The notes under the pieces were generated by a model that had not been told where the DNA came from, did no database searches, and worked only from the letters and a program-made list of their open reading frames with translations. The position numbers were made by a program, and so were the translations under genes. A stretch of DNA of 64,000 nucleotides from Streptomyces sp. GQFP (GTDB lineage Bacteria; Actinomycetota; Actinomycetes; Streptomycetales; Streptomycetaceae): the NCBI RefSeq assembly GCF_021545335.1, contig NZ_CP089312.1:806001-870000 (forward strand), written 5' to 3'. Positions 26,869-35,411 of this stretch are shown here, one piece after another (position 1 is the stretch's first letter; the number at the start of each line of letters is the position of its first letter).

Positions 26869-27758
26869 GCAGCGCCGCCACCAAGGCCTCCCCCGCCACC
26901 AGTACCTCAGGGGGCGGGGTGCGCCCCACCCGCGGCGCGGTCGCCCTGACCACCGGCCTGCTGATCGTCTTCCTGCTGTACTCGATCGCGCCCACCTGGT
27001 TCCTGCTGGTGTCGTCCACCAAGAACCAGACCGACCTGTACTCCACGTTCGGCCTGTGGTTCTCCTCCAACCACTTCGCCGACAACTTCACCGCGATCTG
27101 GGACTACCACGACGGCGTCTTCGGACGCTGGATCGGCAACTCCGTCCTCTACTCCACCGTCGGCGCGGCCGGCTCCACCTTCATCTCGCTCGCCGCCGGT
27201 TACGGCATCTCGAAGTTCGATTTCCGGGGCCGGGGCGCGATGTTCGCGGTCATCGTCGGCGCGTCGCTGCTGCCGAGCACGCTGCTCGCGTTCCCGCTGT
27301 ATCTCGTCTTCTCGGAGATCGGGCTCACCAACACCATCTGGGCCGTGCTGATCCCGTACTTCATCAACCCGTTCGGGGTCTACCTCGGCAAGGTGTACGC
27401 CGACACCTCGGTGCCGGCCGAGCTGATGGAGGCGGCCCGGATCGACGGGGCCAGCGAGACGCGGATCTTCTTCTCGATCGCGCTGAACCTCATGCGCACC
27501 GGCGGCGTCACGATCTTCATGCTCGACTTCATCAACATCTGGAACAACTTCTTCCTGCCCCTGTTCATGCTCAACGGCGAGCGCACCTTCCCCGTCACCC
27601 TGGGCCTCTTCTCCTGGGTGCAGCAGGCGCAGGGCTCCCGGGACATGAACACGCTCGTCCTCACCGGTTCCCTGCTGTCGATCATTCCGCTGGCGATCTT
27701 CATGTTCGCGCTCCAGAAGTACTGGCGCAGCGGAATCCTCATGGGCAGCCTGAAGTAA
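26865..27758 (+). CDS. Sugar ABC transporter permease (MalG type)
   Basis: A 297-residue second permease of the importer, with the EAA loop LMEAARIDGASETRIFFSIALN and the MalG-like tail KYWRSGILMGSLK. The start overlaps the previous stop (ATGA). It pairs with the upstream MalF-type subunit to form the channel. The 13-bp gap to the following exported-protein gene indicates a single transcript. Confidence 0.93.
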   Translation: MSSAATKASPATSTSGGGVRPTRGAVALTTGLLIVFLLYSIAPTWFLLVSSTKNQTDLYSTFGLWFSSNHFADNFTAIWDYHDGVFGRWIGNSVLYSTVGAAGSTFISLAAGYGISKFDFRGRGAMFAVIVGASLLPSTLLAFPLYLVFSEIGLTNTIWAVLIPYFINPFGVYLGKVYADTSVPAELMEAARIDGASETRIFFSIALNLMRTGGVTIFMLDFINIWNNFFLPLFMLNGERTFPVTLGLFSWVQQAQGSRDMNTLVLTGSLLSIIPLAIFMFALQKYWRSGILMGSLK

Positions 27759-27771
27759 AGGACCAGTCGTC

Positions 27772-30708
27772 GTGTCCCACGCACCCAGACGTCGTGAAGT
27801 GCTCAAGTACGCCGGTACGACGGCCGGTGTCGCCGTCGCCGGCGCCGGCCTCGGCTGGCCGGGAGCCTCGCCGGCCGTGGCCGCGACCCCGGCGAGGGCC
27901 GCCGGGAGGTGCGCTCCTCTGGACATCGTTGTCTTCGGCGACGCGGCCTCCGAGGCGGCCCACGGCCTGACGGCCACCCTCTCGGACACGGTGACCGGCG
28001 GTCTCGGCCAGAGCGCCCGCGTGCTCAACCCGTCCGATCCGGCGTCCTATTGGGGCGGCACACTCACGTTCGACGTCGCTGTCAGCCCGACCGGCACCAC
28101 CTATGTGACGGTCCGCCTGTGGGGCGACGACCACGACGACAGCGCCGAGGAGGCCGGGTTCGGCTCCCGGATGTGGCGACTGCAGCTGTTCTGCGAGGGC
28201 AAGCAGGTCGGCCATCAGGACCAGGGCGCCGTCGACAGCCTCGACATCCTCGACACCGCGCCGCGCACTCCCGGCCGCTTCTTCTTCCACACCCTCCCCC
28301 TGCCGGAGAAGCTGACCGCCGGCAAGAGGAAGGTGACGCTGGAGATCCGTGCGCTGGGCCGCATCTGGCCCTACGGCCAGAACCAGGCCCAGCTCTTCTA
28401 CAGCATGACCACCCCTTCGCGGGGCATCTACCGCCTCTACACCCACACCGACCCGTACTTCGTGGCGCCCAAGGGCGAGGTCCAGGGCCCCGCCCCGCAG
28501 CCGAAGACCCGCACCGGCGGCGAGGAGGTCATGGACGCCATCAAGGCGCGGGTGCAGAAGGACCAGAAGAACTACCTCACCACGGCGAACCCCGCCACCA
28601 TGGATGGCTGGGCGATGCAGTCCCTCGCCGAGGGCTACCTGTGGTCCGGCAGCCCCGCCCACCAGCAGGACGCCGCACTGGACCGGGTTCTGCAGGCGAT
28701 CGACGGCCGCTATCTGGCGTGGAAGTCCGACAGCAAGGTGCTCACGGGCTCCGACCAGCAGTGGCAGGGCTTCGGCCGCGTGGGTCTCGTACTGGCCCTG
28801 CTCTGGGAGCACTTGGGCGACAACCGGCTCGGCGAGCAGGTCACCGGTTCGCCGTACGCCATCGCCAACCCCGGCTTCGAGTCGGGCGCCGACAAGCCCA
28901 CCTCCTGGGAGGCTCCCGGCTGGGCCTTCGGTGGTGGCGGGACCTTCGCGCGCGACACGACTGTCTCCCGGTCCGGTTCCGCCTCGCTCAAGCTCCAGGC
29001 CACCGCCACGAGCGGTTACAGCTACGTCTTCTCCGCGCCCAAGACCCGTGTAGGCGCGGGCACTTACACGTACGGCGCCTGGATCAGGACCGACGGGGTC
29101 ACCGGTCTCGGCGCCCATATCGACCCGCTGTTCTTCGACGCGAGCGGCAATCTGGTCGGCGGCGACCACAAGAAGTACGCGAGCACCGGCACCCATGACT
29201 GGGAGTACGTCTCGATCGACCTGGAGACCCCGGCCGGTGCCACCCAGATCGAGCTGCATCTGCGTCTGAGCGGCCCCGGTACGGCCTGGTTCGACGACGT
29301 CACGCTCGTCTCGCCCACGGCGACCGACACCCCCGTACCGCCGGTGCGCCGGGACGCGTACATCGACATGCTCAAGTCGAGCCGGGACTACTGGCGTCAG
29401 CACTTCCCGCACTACAGCAACCAGTCGCAGATCTGCGCCATCGGCCTCTACCAGGCCAACCGCGGCCTCGGCCTGCTCGCCCCGGACCTGGCGCTGCCGG
29501 AGGACCGGGCCCGCGACTACATGTACCAGGCGATCGGGATCAAGCCCTACCTCGGCCCGGAGGACGCGGACGGCAACCCGACCAAGCCGCTCGGCGAGAG
29601 CTACTACCAGGTGACGAAGGCGGGCCTGACCCGCGAACTCGGCTACGTCGGCAACTACGGCGAGGTCATGGACTGGCTCGTGATGATGTACGAGTCCGTC
29701 ACGCGCGGGCACGGGGGCCAGGAGGCTCCCGAACTGCGCGAGCAGATGGTCAGGATGACCAAGGCGCGCGGCAACTTCCGTATCCTGGACGTCGACGCGG
29801 ACAACTGCCGGATCTCCCGCATCGAGACCGTCATCGGCTGGCGCAACGAGGTCTACCCGGGCGAGACCGGGTACGCCTCCCGCACCGCCTGGGACTCCAA
29901 CCCCCTGATGGCGGCCGTCGCCTTCAAGGACCCCGACATCGTCGGCTGGACCCAGGAGATGGTGGCGGACGGCCAGCTGTATCCGCAGCTGGGCCTCCAG
30001 GCCACGCACACCTGGACGCGCGTCGGCCTCAACGCCCTGCGGCTGGTCTCCCGCGACTGGGACGCCTTCCAGTCCCTCCCCGCCCGCCCGGCCCGTATTC
30101 CGGCCGACTGGGACCGGCCGGACTTCGTCGTCACCGACGAGGAGAACGGCTGTGTCGCCGTCAAGAACGGCAGGGAGCTCCTCTTCGCGTCCCTGTACTG
30201 GCGGGCCCGCCAGGGCGTCAACGACTACGCCCGCGTCCACCACGTGACGCCCGTCGACCAGCGCTCGGCCACCGTCCGGCAGCGCGGCGCGGGCACCACC
30301 GACGACACCTACACGGTCCACGACTGGATCCTGTGGGACTACGCCATCAACGACCCGGCCGCCGCCCACATCCCGCCCGGCGGCTTCCCGCCCCCCGGCG
30401 ACACCCTCCACCAGGCCCTCGCCGGCGACGTCTACCACCTCGCCCCCATCCCCGCCGACGTCCCCGACCCCGCCCTCGGCGTCCACTTCGAGGGCGTCGA
30501 GACCATGCTCGTCGGCCGCGCCCCCTTCTACCTCTGCGTCTACGGTGACTACCTCATCGCCATGAACACCAGCACCGACAAGACCTTCACCCTGCCTCCC
30601 CGCCCCGACTTCGGGCCGGCCCGCGACCTCGCGACCGGCAGGACGGTCGGCGCCGGACACCGTCCGAAGCTCGGACCGCTCAGCAGCCTGGTGCTGTACC
30701 GCGGCTGA
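27772..30708 (+). CDS. Large Tat-exported protein with embedded carbohydrate-binding-like domain, function unknown
   Basis: A 978-residue protein from a GTG start, with a twin-arginine signal (RRREVLKYAG) and an Ala-rich cleavage region, so it is probably secreted folded. Residues 50-240 look like a beta-rich domain (YVTVRLWGDDHDD). Residues about 360-515 resemble a CBM4/9-type sandwich (ANPGFESGADKPTSWE, then TAWFDDVTLVSP). Before and after it are helical stretches (SLAEGYLWSGSPAHQQDA, GNYGEVMDWLVMMYESV), ending in a beta-rich domain. This helical-barrel plus beta layout is reminiscent of polysaccharide lyases and some glycosidases, but I recognise no catalytic signature. Its place in an importer-GH43 operon implies action on the same extracellular glycan. 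Family unassigned. Confidence 0.8.
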   Translation: MSHAPRRREVLKYAGTTAGVAVAGAGLGWPGASPAVAATPARAAGRCAPLDIVVFGDAASEAAHGLTATLSDTVTGGLGQSARVLNPSDPASYWGGTLTFDVAVSPTGTTYVTVRLWGDDHDDSAEEAGFGSRMWRLQLFCEGKQVGHQDQGAVDSLDILDTAPRTPGRFFFHTLPLPEKLTAGKRKVTLEIRALGRIWPYGQNQAQLFYSMTTPSRGIYRLYTHTDPYFVAPKGEVQGPAPQPKTRTGGEEVMDAIKARVQKDQKNYLTTANPATMDGWAMQSLAEGYLWSGSPAHQQDAALDRVLQAIDGRYLAWKSDSKVLTGSDQQWQGFGRVGLVLALLWEHLGDNRLGEQVTGSPYAIANPGFESGADKPTSWEAPGWAFGGGGTFARDTTVSRSGSASLKLQATATSGYSYVFSAPKTRVGAGTYTYGAWIRTDGVTGLGAHIDPLFFDASGNLVGGDHKKYASTGTHDWEYVSIDLETPAGATQIELHLRLSGPGTAWFDDVTLVSPTATDTPVPPVRRDAYIDMLKSSRDYWRQHFPHYSNQSQICAIGLYQANRGLGLLAPDLALPEDRARDYMYQAIGIKPYLGPEDADGNPTKPLGESYYQVTKAGLTRELGYVGNYGEVMDWLVMMYESVTRGHGGQEAPELREQMVRMTKARGNFRILDVDADNCRISRIETVIGWRNEVYPGETGYASRTAWDSNPLMAAVAFKDPDIVGWTQEMVADGQLYPQLGLQATHTWTRVGLNALRLVSRDWDAFQSLPARPARIPADWDRPDFVVTDEENGCVAVKNGRELLFASLYWRARQGVNDYARVHHVTPVDQRSATVRQRGAGTTDDTYTVHDWILWDYAINDPAAAHIPPGGFPPPGDTLHQALAGDVYHLAPIPADVPDPALGVHFEGVETMLVGRAPFYLCVYGDYLIAMNTSTDKTFTLPPRPDFGPARDLATGRTVGAGHRPKLGPLSSLVLYRG

Positions 30709-30718
30709 CCTGTCGTCA

Positions 30719-30751
30719 GGGCCGATGCGGTACGGGGGACCGCATCGGCCC
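30719..30751 (+). terminator. Strong intercistronic hairpin
   Basis: A perfect 13-bp stem GGGCCGATGCGGT/ACCGCATCGGCCC with a 7-base loop lies in the 65-bp gap between the exported-protein gene and GH43. It could terminate or attenuate transcription, or stabilise the upstream message. Genes on both sides run in the same direction. Confidence 0.75.
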
Positions 30752-30773
30752 GCCCTCTGATCGAAAGCACTCG

Positions 30774-32363
30774 GTGACCTCGTTGATCCAGAACCCCGTC
30801 CTGCGCGGCTTCGAACCCGACCCCGTGATCGTGCGGGTCGGCGACGACCACTACATCGCCACCTCGACCTTCGAGTGGTATCCGGGCGTACGTCTCCACC
30901 ATTCCCGGGATCTGGTGAACTGGCGCACTCTGGGCGGGGCGTTGGACAGCCGACGCCTACTCGACCTGGCCGGCGTCCCGGACTCCGGGGGCATCTGGGC
31001 GCCCGGACTGTCGTACACGGACGGGTTGTTCCACCTGGTGTTCACGGTCGTCGACACGTACGCCGAGGGGTGGAAGGACCTGCCCAACTACGTGACGACG
31101 GCACCTTCCATGGAGGGACCATGGTCGGACCCCGTTCCGTTGCACGGCCGAGGCTTCGATGTGTCCCTGTTCCACGACGAGGACGGGCGGAGCTGGCTGC
31201 TCAACATGCGGTTCGACTGGCGGCCGGGACGGGAGTCGTTCGCGGGGATCGAACTCCAGGAGTACGACCGCGGTTCGCGGAAGCTGCTCGGCGAGCCCCG
31301 CACGATCTCCGTCGGCACCGCCGCCGGTGTCGCCGAGGGACCGCACCTCTATCGAAAGGACGGCTGGTACTACCTCGTGCACGCCGAGGGCGGCACCGGC
31401 TACGAGCACGGGGCGGCCGTCGCCCGCTCCCGGGACCTCTTCGGCCCGTACGAACCCGACCCCGCCGGACCACTCCTGACGTCCCGTCACGACCCGTCGC
31501 TGGCACTGCAGAAGGCCGGGCACTGTTCGCTGGTCGAGACGTCCACCGGGGAGTGGTACGCCGCGCATCTCGCCGCCCGTCCCTACGGCGAGCGGGGCCG
31601 GTGCGTGCTCGGCCGGGAGACCGCGCTGCAACCGGTGACCTGGACCGAGGACCGCTGGCCGAGGATCGCGGGCGGGGTGCCGGCGGTCACGGTGCCCGCT
31701 CCCGCGCTGCCGTCGGCTCCGCTGCCCGAGGAGCCGGCCGCCGATCACTTCGACGTCCTGGGGCCCGAGTGGTCGACGCTGCGCCGCCCGGCGACCCCGG
31801 ACTGGGTCGAACCGGCCCGCGGCCGGCTGCGGATCCACGGCGGCCAGTCCCCCGCCGGCCGCCGCACGCCCAGCCTGGTCGCCCGCCGGGTCACCGCACA
31901 GCACTGCTCCTTCGAGACCCGGCTGACCTTCGCACCCCGCACCCCCGACCACCTGGCCGGGCTCACCGCCTACTACAACACCCGCAACTGGCACTATCTG
32001 TACGTGACCGCGAACGACGACGGCAGCCCCCTGCTGACGGCCCTGAGCTGCGCGGCCGGGAATGTCACGGCCCACCCGGTCGCGGTCGGGCTCGAACCCG
32101 GACGCCCGGTGGTGCTGCGGGCCGAACTCGACGGACCGGCCCTCCGGTTCTCGTACGGCACCAGCGACTCAGAGCCGTGTGTCCTCCCCCTCGATCTCGA
32201 CGCCACCGTCCTGTCGGACGAGCACGCCGACGAGTTCCACGACGGTCAGCTGCGGGTCCTGGGCTTCACCGGCGCCATGCTCGGGCTGTGGGTCCAGGAC
32301 CTCGACGGAGCGGGTGTGTACGGCGACTTCGCTCACGCCACCTACGAGGAGCGGCAGCGGTGA
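30774..32363 (+). CDS. GH43 glycosidase (beta-xylosidase/alpha-L-arabinofuranosidase)
   Basis: A 529-residue GH43 enzyme starting at GTG. The general base aspartate is in GFEPDPVIVRVGDDHYIATSTF (D16), the pKa-modulating aspartate in GFDVSLFHDEDG (D129) and the general acid glutamate in AEGPHLYRKDGWYY (E188). The C-terminal beta-sandwich (about 325-525) resembles the extra domain of GH43 beta-xylosidases. The D129 motif reads FDVSLF where many relatives have IDPSLF, a slight deviation. There is no signal peptide, so it probably works inside on imported oligosaccharides. Its stop overlaps the hydrolase start (GTGA). Confidence 0.9.
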   Translation: MTSLIQNPVLRGFEPDPVIVRVGDDHYIATSTFEWYPGVRLHHSRDLVNWRTLGGALDSRRLLDLAGVPDSGGIWAPGLSYTDGLFHLVFTVVDTYAEGWKDLPNYVTTAPSMEGPWSDPVPLHGRGFDVSLFHDEDGRSWLLNMRFDWRPGRESFAGIELQEYDRGSRKLLGEPRTISVGTAAGVAEGPHLYRKDGWYYLVHAEGGTGYEHGAAVARSRDLFGPYEPDPAGPLLTSRHDPSLALQKAGHCSLVETSTGEWYAAHLAARPYGERGRCVLGRETALQPVTWTEDRWPRIAGGVPAVTVPAPALPSAPLPEEPAADHFDVLGPEWSTLRRPATPDWVEPARGRLRIHGGQSPAGRRTPSLVARRVTAQHCSFETRLTFAPRTPDHLAGLTAYYNTRNWHYLYVTANDDGSPLLTALSCAAGNVTAHPVAVGLEPGRPVVLRAELDGPALRFSYGTSDSEPCVLPLDLDATVLSDEHADEFHDGQLRVLGFTGAMLGLWVQDLDGAGVYGDFAHATYEERQR

Positions 32364-33175
32364 CGGGCCGGGTCGACCTGTTCCACACGGTCCTGGGCCG
32401 GGCCGACGCCCCCGCCCTGCTGCTCGTGCACGGCTGGGGCGGTGACGGCCGGGAGTGGTCGCCGCACGCCGAGGCGCTGGCCGACCGGTTCCGGGTCGTC
32501 GTACCCGACCTGCGCGGGCACGGCCGGTCCGCGGTGCCCGCGGAGGGCAACACCCCGGCGGAGATGGCCGACGACCTGGCCGCGCTGACGGAAGCCCTCA
32601 GTACCGGGCCGGTGACCGCCGTGGGGCACTCCATGGGCGGTCAGGTCGTGAACCTGCTCGCGGTCCGGCATCCGCGGGCCGTACGGTCGGTCGTCGCCCT
32701 CGATCCGGCGCACGGCGCGCACGGCGAGGAGGTCGACGGGATCCCGGCCCGCCTCGCCGACTACCGCGAGAACGGCGCCCGTGCGGCAGCCGCCTTCGTG
32801 GCCGGGGCCTTCCGCCCCGACGCCCCGCGCGGGCTGCGGACCGCACACATCCGCACCATGCTCGGCACGCCGGACCACGTCATCGCCCAGTCCTACGCCG
32901 GGATGTACACCGAGCCCGGCGCGGTCGGCGTCCGCCCGCACAGCGAGGCGTACCTGCGCCGTCGCACTCAGCCCGCGCTCACCGTGTGGACGTCGGCCGA
33001 GGCCACCGCCTGGGAGCGCGGCACCCTGCACACGCCGGGCTCCCGTGTGGACCACTGGCCCGGCACCGGGCACTACCTGCACGAGGAGCACCCCGAGCGC
33101 ACGATCGGGCTCCTCCGCGACTGGGCCGAGGAGACCGGAGACCGTGACGCCCAGGGGAGGCTCTTCACGAGGTGA
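32360..33175 (+). CDS. Alpha/beta hydrolase
   Basis: A 271-residue alpha/beta-hydrolase-fold protein. The GTG start at 32360 overlaps the GH43 stop (GTGA). The oxyanion text LLVHGWGGDGREW, the nucleophile elbow GHSMGGQVV and the catalytic histidine region GTGHYLHEEHP are visible. It is the last gene of the importer operon. Given the glycan context, an esterase trimming acyl groups from sugars is plausible, but the sequence alone does not show it. The same frame is open far upstream, but that part is only the shadow of GH43. Confidence 0.85.
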   Translation: MTGRVDLFHTVLGRADAPALLLVHGWGGDGREWSPHAEALADRFRVVVPDLRGHGRSAVPAEGNTPAEMADDLAALTEALSTGPVTAVGHSMGGQVVNLLAVRHPRAVRSVVALDPAHGAHGEEVDGIPARLADYRENGARAAAAFVAGAFRPDAPRGLRTAHIRTMLGTPDHVIAQSYAGMYTEPGAVGVRPHSEAYLRRRTQPALTVWTSAEATAWERGTLHTPGSRVDHWPGTGHYLHEEHPERTIGLLRDWAEETGDRDAQGRLFTR

Positions 33176-33196
33176 GGGCGCGCCGGGAAGCGGGCC

Positions 33197-33568
33197 TCAG
33201 AAGGCGTACGGACCGAAACGGCCCCAGGCGACGACGACCGCGAGGGCGAGCAGCACCACGTTGAAGGCGATGGCGCTGGGCTCCTTGCGGCGGGCGTGGG
33301 TGATCGCGGCGAGGACCATGACGACGGCCAGGCCGGTCGCGGCCAGCGGGGTCAGCACGGTGGCCAGGTCCGTGGCACCGGGCAGGATCAGGCCGAGCGC
33401 GCCGAGGAGTTCGACCGCGCCGATGAGGCGGACGGTGCCGGTGGAGAAGTCCTCCACCCACGGCAGGCTCTTGGTCAGCTTCTCTCTGGGCTGCGTGGAC
33501 TTCATCAGCCCGCCCATGGCGAACATGGCGGCCAGGACGGCCTGGACGATCCACAGGAAGACGTTCAT
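33197..33568 (-). CDS. DoxX family membrane protein
   Basis: A 123-residue protein with four hydrophobic segments, starting at the ATG ending at 33568 (MNVFLWIVQAVLAAMFAMGG). The conserved DoxX-type text includes GGLMKSTQPREKL and IGAVELLGALGLILP. It lies 55 bp after the oxidoreductase stop on the same strand, so it is likely in the TetR-controlled operon. DoxX-like proteins are linked to thiol/oxidative homeostasis in some bacteria; the role here is unknown. Confidence 0.85.
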   Translation of the reverse strand: MNVFLWIVQAVLAAMFAMGGLMKSTQPREKLTKSLPWVEDFSTGTVRLIGAVELLGALGLILPGATDLATVLTPLAATGLAVVMVLAAITHARRKEPSAIAFNVVLLALAVVVAWGRFGPYAF

Positions 33569-33623
33569 CGTCGTCGGGTCTCTCTTTGCAAGGTGAGCGG
33601 AGTGAGCGGGGTGAAGGGACGGA

Positions 33624-34562
33624 TCAGGCGCAGGTGACGGAGAGCTTGCCGAGCGCGCCGGCGCCGAAGTCGGCGAACGCCTGCGGCGCCTGCTCCAGCG
33701 GGTAGGTCGCGGTGACCGGCACACGGAGGCGGCCCGCGGCGACATCGGCGGCCAGGCGCTCCAGGGTGGCGGCGTTGGCGTCGGCCATCACGGATACGGC
33801 GGTCAGGTCGCGGCCCTCGACGGCGTCGGGCCCGAAGCCGAGGGTGGAGGCGAGGCGGCCGCCGGGCACCAGCAGGTCGGCGAGGGCGGCACCGTCGCCG
33901 GCCAGGTGGAGCGCGGCGTGCACACCCTCAGGGGCGAGGATCTTCACCTGCGCGGCGAGATCACCGGTGTAGTCGACGAACTGGATGTTCGCGCCGCCGA
34001 GCGAGCTGATGAAGTCGGCCTGCGCGCCCGGCAGGGCGGTGGCGATGACCCTGGCGCCCAGGGAGGCCGCGTACTGCACGGCGATCGCGCCGACTCCACC
34101 GGTGGCCCCGGCGATCAGCACCGTCTCGCCCTCCTTGAGGCCGACGGCGTCCAGACTGTCGACGGCGGCGGTCCCGGCCAGGCCCAGTGCCCCGGCATCG
34201 GTGGCGGACAGCCCGTCCGGGATGCGGGCGACTCCGTAGCCGGCGGGAACAGTGACGTATTCGGCGAGTGAGCCGGTACCGAGGAAGGGCTTGGCCACGA
34301 CGCCGAACACGGCGTCCCCGACAGCGAAGCCGTCGACACCCTCACCGACCGCCTCGACGGTGCCGGCGAAGTCCTTGCCGAGGACCAGTGGGAAACGGTG
34401 CTCCATCATGCCCTGCAGATATCCGGCGGCGGTGGCGGCGTCGAAGCCGTTGACCGACGACGCGGCGATCTTCACCAGCAGCTCGCCGGCCTCGGGCCGC
34501 GGCGTGGGTACCTCGGCCACGGCGGGGGTGGCGGGGACGGACGGAACGGTCAGAGCACGCAT
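33624..34562 (-). CDS. NADP-dependent oxidoreductase (quinone oxidoreductase-like)
   Basis: A 312-residue zinc-free medium-chain dehydrogenase/reductase starting at the ATG ending at 34562 (MRALTVPSVPATPAVAEVP). The NADPH-binding motif is IAGATGGVGAIAVQYAASLGA, and the LGKDFAGTVEAVG text is typical of quinone oxidoreductases and enone reductases. The longer open frame upstream overlaps the TetR gene and is not credible. It is divergent from TetR, with two operator-like palindromes between them, so it is probably induced by a small reactive compound. Confidence 0.88.
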   Translation of the reverse strand: MRALTVPSVPATPAVAEVPTPRPEAGELLVKIAASSVNGFDAATAAGYLQGMMEHRFPLVLGKDFAGTVEAVGEGVDGFAVGDAVFGVVAKPFLGTGSLAEYVTVPAGYGVARIPDGLSATDAGALGLAGTAAVDSLDAVGLKEGETVLIAGATGGVGAIAVQYAASLGARVIATALPGAQADFISSLGGANIQFVDYTGDLAAQVKILAPEGVHAALHLAGDGAALADLLVPGGRLASTLGFGPDAVEGRDLTAVSVMADANAATLERLAADVAAGRLRVPVTATYPLEQAPQAFADFGAGALGKLSVTCA

Positions 34563-34590
34563 GACGTGCCTCCTCGAATCTCGCCAAGTG

Positions 34591-34612
34591 AAGTGGATAG
34601 GGTTTTCCACTT
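34591..34612. promoter_or_regulatory. TetR operator candidate 1
   Basis: Perfect 7-bp arms AAGTGGA (34591-34597) and TCCACTT (34606-34612) are separated by 8 bases, giving 22 bp overall. It lies 29 bp before the oxidoreductase start. An identical-geometry copy follows at 34637. Confidence 0.7.
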
Positions 34613-34636
34613 CCAGTGCGTCCACGATAGCAGCGG

Positions 34637-34658
34637 AAGTGGATGGGGTATTCCACTT
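34637..34658. promoter_or_regulatory. TetR operator candidate 2
   Basis: Arms AAGTGGA (34637-34643) and TCCACTT (34652-34658) with the same 8-base spacer; most spacer bases are shared with site 1. It ends 16 bp before the TetR ATG at 34675, so bound protein would block its own promoter. The centres of the two sites are 46 bp apart. Confidence 0.7.
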
Positions 34659-34674
34659 GGTTAGGATGGCTGTC

Positions 34675-35397
34675 ATGAAAGCGTCCACAGAGCCCGACGG
34701 CACCCCGCAGCCCGAGAAAGCGCAGCCCGACGAAGCGCAGCCCGACGAGGCGCGGGCCGCCCTGCGCACCGACGCCGAGCGCAACCGCGAACGTGTGCTC
34801 GCGGCTGCCCGGAGTGTCTTCTGCGAGCAGGGGCTCGATGTGCCGATGACGGTGATCGCCCGCCGTGCCGGCGTCGGCATCGCCACCCTCTACCGGCGCT
34901 TCCCCACCCGCGAGGACCTCATAGGGGCCGTCTTCGCCGACCGGATGGACGCCTACGCCGAAGCCACGGCCGAGGCCCTCGCCGACCCCGACCCCTGGCA
35001 CGGCTTCACCACGTACATCGAGCGGGTCTGCGCCATGCAGGCCGCCGACCGCGGCTTCGCCGACCTGCTCACGTTGACCTTCCCCACCGCCAAGGCACTG
35101 GAGGCCAAGCGCGCGGAGGCGTACGAGGGCTGGCTCCGGCTGATCGCCCGGGCCAAGGAGGCCGGCCGGCTGCGCGCCGACTTCTCCCCCCAGGACCTGC
35201 CGGTCCTGCTGATGGCCAACGCCGGTGTCGTCACGGCCACCGGGGACGCCGCGCCCGACGCCTGGCGCCGCCAGATCGCCTACATGCTCCAGGCGTACAC
35301 CGCGGACACCGCCGAGGCGCTGCCGCCGCCCCCCGCCCCCAGCGCCCTGTACCGGGCCATGATCCGGCTGGGCCGGGACACTGGGTCGCGCACCTGA
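34675..35397 (+). CDS. TetR family transcriptional regulator
   Basis: A 240-residue TetR protein. The N-terminal low-complexity tail (repeated QPDEA) precedes the helix-turn-helix at about residues 36-80 (VLAAARSVFCEQGLD then MTVIARRAGVGIATLYRRF). ATG 34675 is chosen; ATG 34666 in the same frame is an alternative. It is divergent from the oxidoreductase and DoxX genes, with paired 22-bp operators between, giving a clear local autoregulated circuit. The ligand is unknown. Confidence 0.9.
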   Translation: MKASTEPDGTPQPEKAQPDEAQPDEARAALRTDAERNRERVLAAARSVFCEQGLDVPMTVIARRAGVGIATLYRRFPTREDLIGAVFADRMDAYAEATAEALADPDPWHGFTTYIERVCAMQAADRGFADLLTLTFPTAKALEAKRAEAYEGWLRLIARAKEAGRLRADFSPQDLPVLLMANAGVVTATGDAAPDAWRRQIAYMLQAYTADTAEALPPPPAPSALYRAMIRLGRDTGSRT

Positions 35398-35411
35398 TCA
35401 GTACATGGTGC

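Noticed and set aside
27739..30660. 973-residue open frame on the minus strand opposite the large exported protein
   Set aside because: It is the antisense shadow of a high-GC gene: composition is Val/Gly/Arg-rich without motifs, and the plus-strand frame has a Tat signal, domains and operon spacing.
30875..32359. Long plus-strand frame continuous with the alpha/beta hydrolase
   Set aside because: The part before 32360 overlaps GH43 in another phase and reads as Arg/Pro-rich nonsense. The hydrolase starts at GTG 32360, overlapping the GH43 stop.
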